NCBI RefSeq assembly: GCF_024713945.1
Contig: NC_134679.1
Location: 1,307,001-1,371,000 of the forward strand
DNA length: 64,000 nt
Reading direction: 5' to 3'
DNA from: Dermatophagoides farinae
Taxonomy: Eukaryota > Arthropoda > Arachnida > Sarcoptiformes > Pyroglyphidae
The notes beneath the pieces were generated by a model. That model was not told the DNA's origin and made no database searches. It saw only the letters and a program-made list of their open reading frames with translations. The position numbers and the translations under genes were made by a program. Positions 59,698-64,000 of this stretch are shown here, piece by piece; positions within the stretch are counted from its first letter, which is position 1; each line of letters opens with the position of its first letter.

Positions 59698-60737
59698 ATG
59701 GAATCAAACATCGATAATGATAATGATTATAGTGAGAAAAAATTGGCTGCATCCATTGCGGCCAAATCATTTTTCGGTCCAATTTTTTTATCATTATTTT
59801 TTTCAATAATTTTGTTTGGTAATGAATTATATTTTCAATGGCAATATTTTCTCCCGTTACTTGTGGCCATTATTTTTCTTACATTCATACTACTTTATAG
59901 TCAATTTTATTCAAATCGATTCTATGTAGTGGTCAGTATCATATGAAGGTAATATATGATAATAATTGTAATCAACTTTTTTTTTACATTTAAAACAGGT
60001 GATTCTCATAACATTAGGATTAAGTTTCGTATTTTCATTCGGTCTTCATCTATCCGTTGCTCATTTACAAGATAATCCATCATCACCAATGTGGCATACA
60101 CTTGGTCTTTATTTAATGATATTAAGTTTATTTCATTATGGTGAATTTCAAGCAACAGCAATGATAAACATCAATGACATAACTGTACAGACATTTTTAC
60201 TTAATCATAGTGTGGAATATCATCTTGCTTTATACATTTCATTGGCTGAATTCTGTATTGAATCAATGTTTTTCACTGATTGGAAATTTATCTTTCATCC
60301 ATACATCACATATACTGGTTTGTTTATCTGTATAGCTGGTGATGGTCTACGAAAATTAGCCATGTTTACGGCTGGCCATAATTTCACTCATGTAATACAA
60401 GTCGATTATTTTTCTGATCATCAATTGATTACAACAGGAATCTATTCAATATTTCGTCATCCATCATATGTCGGTTGGTTTTATTGGTCGCTTGGAACAC
60501 AGGTTAGTTTGAATTTTTTGTTCATTTAATTGGATAATTCTAATTATTTGAATCATCATCAAATAGATATTATTACAAAATCCCATCAGCTTCATTGGAT
60601 ATGCAATTGTATCGTGGCGTTTTTTCAAACAACGAATTCAATTCGAAGAAATTACGTTAATCAATTTTTTTGGGCCAAAATATCTTATTTATAAGAAAGA
60701 AGTGCCCACTGGTCTGCCATGGATCGATGGTTATTGA
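59698..60737 (+). CDS. ICMT: Isoprenylcysteine carboxyl methyltransferase
   Basis: ICMT is the ER membrane enzyme that methylates the C-terminal prenylcysteine of processed CAAX proteins using S-adenosylmethionine. Exons are 59698-59931, 59999-60502 and 60567-60737, in phase 0, giving 302 aa (human 284). There are several hydrophobic helices, then the catalytic C-terminal half with FHYGEFQATAMIN, NHSVEYHLALYISLAEF, GDGLRKLAMFTAGHNFTH, the signature GIYSIFRHPSYVGWFYW and the C-terminal EEITLINFFGPKYLIYKKEV, PTGLPWI. The first donor is GTCAGT; a later GTAATA would include an in-frame stop, so the former was chosen. It converges with the C2orf69 homologue; 183 bp separate the stops. Confidence 0.95.
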
Positions 60738-60920
60738 TCAACTCTCTCTCTTTCATTCTCACTTGTCAAGTAACATTTATGAAATGATGACCATGAAGAG
60801 CTTTGTTTGTTTGTTTGTTTGTTATTATTTGCTTTGCAAAACATGTATCACGCCAAAATAATAATAATGACTTATTGCCAAATCGTGTTAATTTATAAAA
60901 AAAATTAGTTATTATTTTGT

Positions 60921-61742
60921 TCACAATAAATTTTCAAATAGATAATCTAAAAGTTTAAAATGTAAATTAATTGGTGATAAATGTGCAAAATCATTTTGAG
61001 CAAGATAGGTTTTTTCAACATTTACATTGGTCATTGTGAGAAGAATTTTATGAAATTTTTCAAATTCTTGTCGAATATTCTGTGGTTTGTTCAGCTGAAA
61101 ATCAGTTACACCGATATGAAATTTTTGGCATCCATGTTTGACTAGTGAATCAATGAATTTCGATTGAATAATCCAAAAATCTTTGGATCCATTATGGCCA
61201 CCATCCAATAGATATAGATCGGTTAATTTAAATTTTGATTGTGGTGAAACCTGATGCATAGATCGAGCCAATTGATTGATTACAATTTGACCTTTACTGA
61301 AAGCAATTAAACAAGCTTCAATACTACTGTCTATGGTTATGTTGATTTGTTTGCTTGCATTAGTCAACAATCGATAAAAATGATCAAAACAAGATTGATC
61401 ATTGTCATCATATAATGGTGATCCATATGGTTTTGTGGTTTGCAAAAAATTATCATACAATGAAAATGAATTAATCATTTTTGATGGTTGAACAATGAAT
61501 ATGTCATGTTCGTTGAATCGATTCGATAGTTTTTTTGCAACATTTTCCAATGAATATGACAAAAATTCATGATTATTTTGTTTGATCATTTCATCATGAA
61601 AATTTTGTATATCACCACCAAAATAACATACGATTGGCCATACAAATCTGTCGGTTCTTTTCATACAACATGGAACATAAATAAGATTATTGAAACGGCC
61701 AGAAATACCTTCAACATTCATCAAATATCGTAATGAAGACAT
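60921..61742 (-). CDS. C2orf69: C2orf69 homologue
   Basis: C2orf69 is a mitochondrion-associated protein with an alpha/beta-hydrolase-like fold, mutated in a human multisystem autoinflammatory disorder. The single-exon frame of 273 aa matches it in order: VCYFGGDIQNFHDEM (human LFFPGDVQNYHEIM), EFLSYSLENVAKKLSNRF, SLYDNFL, FDHFYRLLTNA, CLIAFSKGQIVINQLA (human TLIGFSKGCVVLNQLL), YLLDGGHNGSKDFWI (human YWLDGGHSGGSNTWV), HIGVTDFQLNKP and KFHKIL. It is shorter than the human protein (385 aa), lacking its long N-terminal leader and a central insertion. The Ser of FSKG is the would-be nucleophile position; GGH follows. It is head-to-head with the deoxynucleoside kinase gene, 163 bp apart. Confidence 0.88.
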   Translation of the reverse strand: MSSLRYLMNVEGISGRFNNLIYVPCCMKRTDRFVWPIVCYFGGDIQNFHDEMIKQNNHEFLSYSLENVAKKLSNRFNEHDIFIVQPSKMINSFSLYDNFLQTTKPYGSPLYDDNDQSCFDHFYRLLTNASKQINITIDSSIEACLIAFSKGQIVINQLARSMHQVSPQSKFKLTDLYLLDGGHNGSKDFWIIQSKFIDSLVKHGCQKFHIGVTDFQLNKPQNIRQEFEKFHKILLTMTNVNVEKTYLAQNDFAHLSPINLHFKLLDYLFENLL

Positions 61743-61905
61743 TGTTTGATTTTGAATTCGAAGAATTTGAAAAAGAAAAAAAAATCAAATCACGTTCTAT
61801 GTGAATGATTTATTGCACGTGAAATTCTAATTTTGAGTTTTGTGAAACATTTTCGAATTGTCAAAATAAAATTTTACGAAAATCATATTCTTATCGATCA
61901 TCATT
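61743..61905. promoter_or_regulatory. Bidirectional promoter interval, C2orf69 / deoxynucleoside kinase
   Basis: Only 163 bp separate the two divergent start codons, so the core promoters must share this interval. No TATA box is obvious. Both products are plausibly mitochondrial or linked to mitochondrial DNA upkeep, making co-regulation reasonable but unproven. Confidence 0.45.
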
Positions 61906-63076
61906 ATGAATAAAAATCTTGGCAAATTTTATCGGGTAAGTAATTTTTGTTTTTTTTCATCCGATTTTCTGTGTATCTGTATCTGTGTGTGTTTGTGTTT
62001 GTGTTTGTTTATATGCTTCGATCATTATCTATCTTTGTCTATCATTTTGATTGATATAAATTCAAATACGGCGCTAGATTTGTCTTGAAGGAAATATTGG
62101 TTGTGGTAAATCATCATTATTATGTCGTCTAATTGATCGATTCGGTAATCATCACGGGAATACTAATAATAATGATGTTAGTGATCATCATCATAATTTA
62201 CTCAAAGAAATGGATCAAATATCAATCGATTTTGATGATTCAAACATATCGATGATGATTACACCCGAACCAATCAAATTATGGACAAATATTCCATTCT
62301 CATCTGCTGATGGAAAAATTCAGAAACATGATAATCTTTTACAGAAAATGTATGATGATCCAAAACGATGGGCATTTACATTCGAACATTATTGTCAATT
62401 AACAAGATTTATTCAAATGTCCAATATTTACAATGAATTTGAAGAAAATAGAAAAACATTGGAAAAAGAAAAAGTCTGGATACATTTAATGGAACGTTCA
62501 ATCTATTCGAATCGTTTTGGATTTGTCGAAAATTTTGCTCAATCGTATGTATGATCTGAATTTATTTTATTTTTTTCATTCTAAATTAATTTTTTTTTTC
62601 GCCCACTTGTCAGTGATAAATTATCACCTGTTGAATATCGAATACTTGATCAATATTTTGACCATTTGCGAAAAAAACCACAAACAATGGTCGATTTGTT
62701 TGTTTACATTCGTACCGATCCAGAAGTTGTACGTGAACGAATACGAAAAAGATCTCGCCGTGAAGAGGATCCAATTTCGATTGTAAGTTTTTTTTTAATT
62801 TTGGAAAAATCAATTCAAAATAATTTTTAATTATTATCAATGTAGGAATATCTTACAGAAATACACAAACTACACGATAAAATGTTTGTTGAAAAACCGG
62901 ATGACATTTGGAATCGAATCCATTGTAAAACGATAAAAGATCAAGCTGTCATCTGTTTGGATGGCAATCAACCTTTTGATATTGTTTATGAAAATTTTCT
63001 CGACAACATACGAAAATGGCTTAAACCACGAATGACGATGATGATTAAGGATTTAAAACAAAAACAGTGCCATTGA
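61906..63076 (+). CDS. dNK: Deoxynucleoside kinase (dNK/TK2 family)
   Basis: Deoxynucleoside kinases phosphorylate deoxyribonucleosides for the dNTP salvage pathway; arthropods often have one multisubstrate enzyme. Exons are 61906-61935, 62078-62544, 62614-62782 and 62846-63076, in phase, giving 298 aa. The P-loop ICLEGNIGCGKSS is residues 11-23, followed by a His/Asn-rich loop, the TPEPIKLW segment, WAFTFEHYCQLTRF, HLMERSIYSNRFGF (family ERSxxSxRxxF), DLFVYIRTDPEVVRERI and the lid RKRSRREEDPISIEYLTEIH. The ten-residue first exon lacks an obvious transit peptide, so a cytosolic or nuclear place like Drosophila dNK is plausible. Choosing between dNK and TK2 would need a tree. Confidence 0.92.
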
Positions 63077-63191
63077 GATTTATCCAATCATTTCTTTTTT
63101 ACATCTTATGTTTATGAATTTCATTTTCATTAATAATAATAATAATAAATCACATTATTTTTAGAATCGAAAATAAATTTATTCAAAATAT

Positions 63192-64000
63192 ATGGATATT
63201 ATGGCCGCTAACGATATGGATATTATGGCCGCTAACGATTTTATCTATGATGACTTACACAATGATGAAGATTCATCGTATGAACATGAAGATTTTCTTG
63301 ATTCATATGGTAAGTTTTTTTTGTCAATTTTTCTTTTGATTTATAAACAAACAAATCCAAATAAAAAGAATTTCCTCATTTACAGGTGATGATTCTGATT
63401 ATTATGATCATATGACGATGATGGGATCGAATTCCGAACATACAATGAATGAATTATTTTTCCATTGTATTGAACCAACATTACGTGATGTTTGGTGGCA
63501 ATTTTTATTGCCAATTTTGGCAACTAATTTTATAGCCATCATATTGTTTACATTATTAATCATTGTAGTAATGAGATCCACCAGAATGAAACAATTTCAT
63601 TTCATCATATCGGAATCGATTCTGATCATTAGTGGTTACTCATTATTGTTACATCATTATTCATCAAATAACTTTGATCAATTATTATTTCTTACTTCTG
63701 TGATCATCATATCAAGTATTATCGTATCAGTATTGCTTGCATTCGATATTCATAATGGATTACATTTTATATGGCCTTTACATCTTTTATTCATTGGATT
63801 TAATGAAATTTTAATATTTTTTTATGATTCATCTGATTGGATAAAATTACGACCAAATCTGATGCTATTGCTAATGAAATCAATTTCATATTTTCATGAA
63901 ATCAGAATTTCCATGGAGAAAAAAGACATCAAAAACAGTGGTAGTTTTATACGAAATTTTAAATTCATCATTCTACAATATAGTGCCTATGTTTTACATC
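63192..64000 (+). CDS. Porcupine-like MBOAT acyltransferase, 5' part
   Basis: Exons are 63192-63309 and 63386 to beyond the window end, open to the last base. An acidic N-terminus (NDFIYDDLHNDEDSSYEHED) precedes a region like the Porcupine N-terminus: LFFHCIEPTLRDVWWQFLLP (human [20 protein letters not shown]), successive hydrophobic helices, an LHHY turn and LRPNLMLLLMKSISYFHEI (human MRGAQMIVAMKAVSLGFDL). Porcupine palmitoleoylates Wnt proteins in the ER. The catalytic His/Asn region lies outside the window, so the call rests on the N-terminal third only. The first 48 coding bases are an exact duplication of a 24-bp unit beginning with ATG, so either ATG (63192 or 63216) may start translation. 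Confidence 0.68.

Noticed and set aside
1-64000. tRNA or snRNA genes
   Set aside because: Looked for T-loop and box patterns by eye and found none convincing; weak candidates could be missed without a covariance search.

Overview
The window is eukaryotic nuclear DNA: protein genes are split by short GT-AG introns (mostly 55-80 bp), there are two 5S rRNA genes, poly(A) signals follow stops, and the gene set is metazoan (calreticulin, VAP, eL14, ANAPC5, ICMT, a deoxynucleoside kinase, a Porcupine-like MBOAT). The strong A+T bias, dense CAT/GAT/CAA microsatellites that also enter coding exons as His/Asp/Ser/Asn runs, tiny introns and nrf-6-type acyltransferase point to an arthropod, most likely an astigmatan mite of the Dermatophagoides/Sarcoptes kind. 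The species is inference; the metazoan origin is secure.

1-9.8 kb is gene-poor: a 147-bp TTAA-flanked inverted-repeat element (1731-1877), an old broken BEL/Pao integrase fragment (about 1960-3090) and an unfamiliar 2.2-kb unit (about 3640-5915) bracketed by arrays of 20-bp ACTACC...GTAC repeats. 9.8-11.5 kb encodes a three-Ig plus one-FN3 surface protein (Wrapper/Klingon/Fasciclin-like). 13.1-19.7 kb is a compact housekeeping block: ANAPC5 (-) divergent from INIP/SOSS-C (+), which converges on NUDT19 (-). 20.7-26.9 kb (-) is one four-exon gene for a 1499-residue secreted Gly/Ser/Tyr repeat protein. 26.9-39.9 kb is a 13-kb stretch of simple sequence with no gene I can support.

40-43.9 kb has a small secreted 140-aa protein (-) and an orphan secreted protein (+). 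From 44 kb on the window is gene-dense: NTF2 (-), VAP (+), an orphan single-pass membrane protein distantly like the 43-kb orphan, BROX (+), a 5S gene (+), an nrf-6-like acyltransferase (+), a second 5S gene (-), calreticulin, eL14, ICMT (+), a C2orf69 homologue (-), a deoxynucleoside kinase (+) and the 5' part of a Porcupine-like gene running off the end.

The genes do not form one pathway, though several concern membranes and the ER (VAP, calreticulin, ICMT, Porcupine-like, BROX, nrf-6-like). The most unusual observations are the repeat-bracketed 2.2-kb unit, the inverted 5S pair enclosing a protein gene, the CCAAT-bearing inverted repeat upstream of calreticulin, the silk-like repeat protein and the pair of orphan secreted proteins. 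Splice coordinates were read by eye; in every multi-exon model the exon phases agree, except for one apparent single-base frame break in the nrf-6-like gene.
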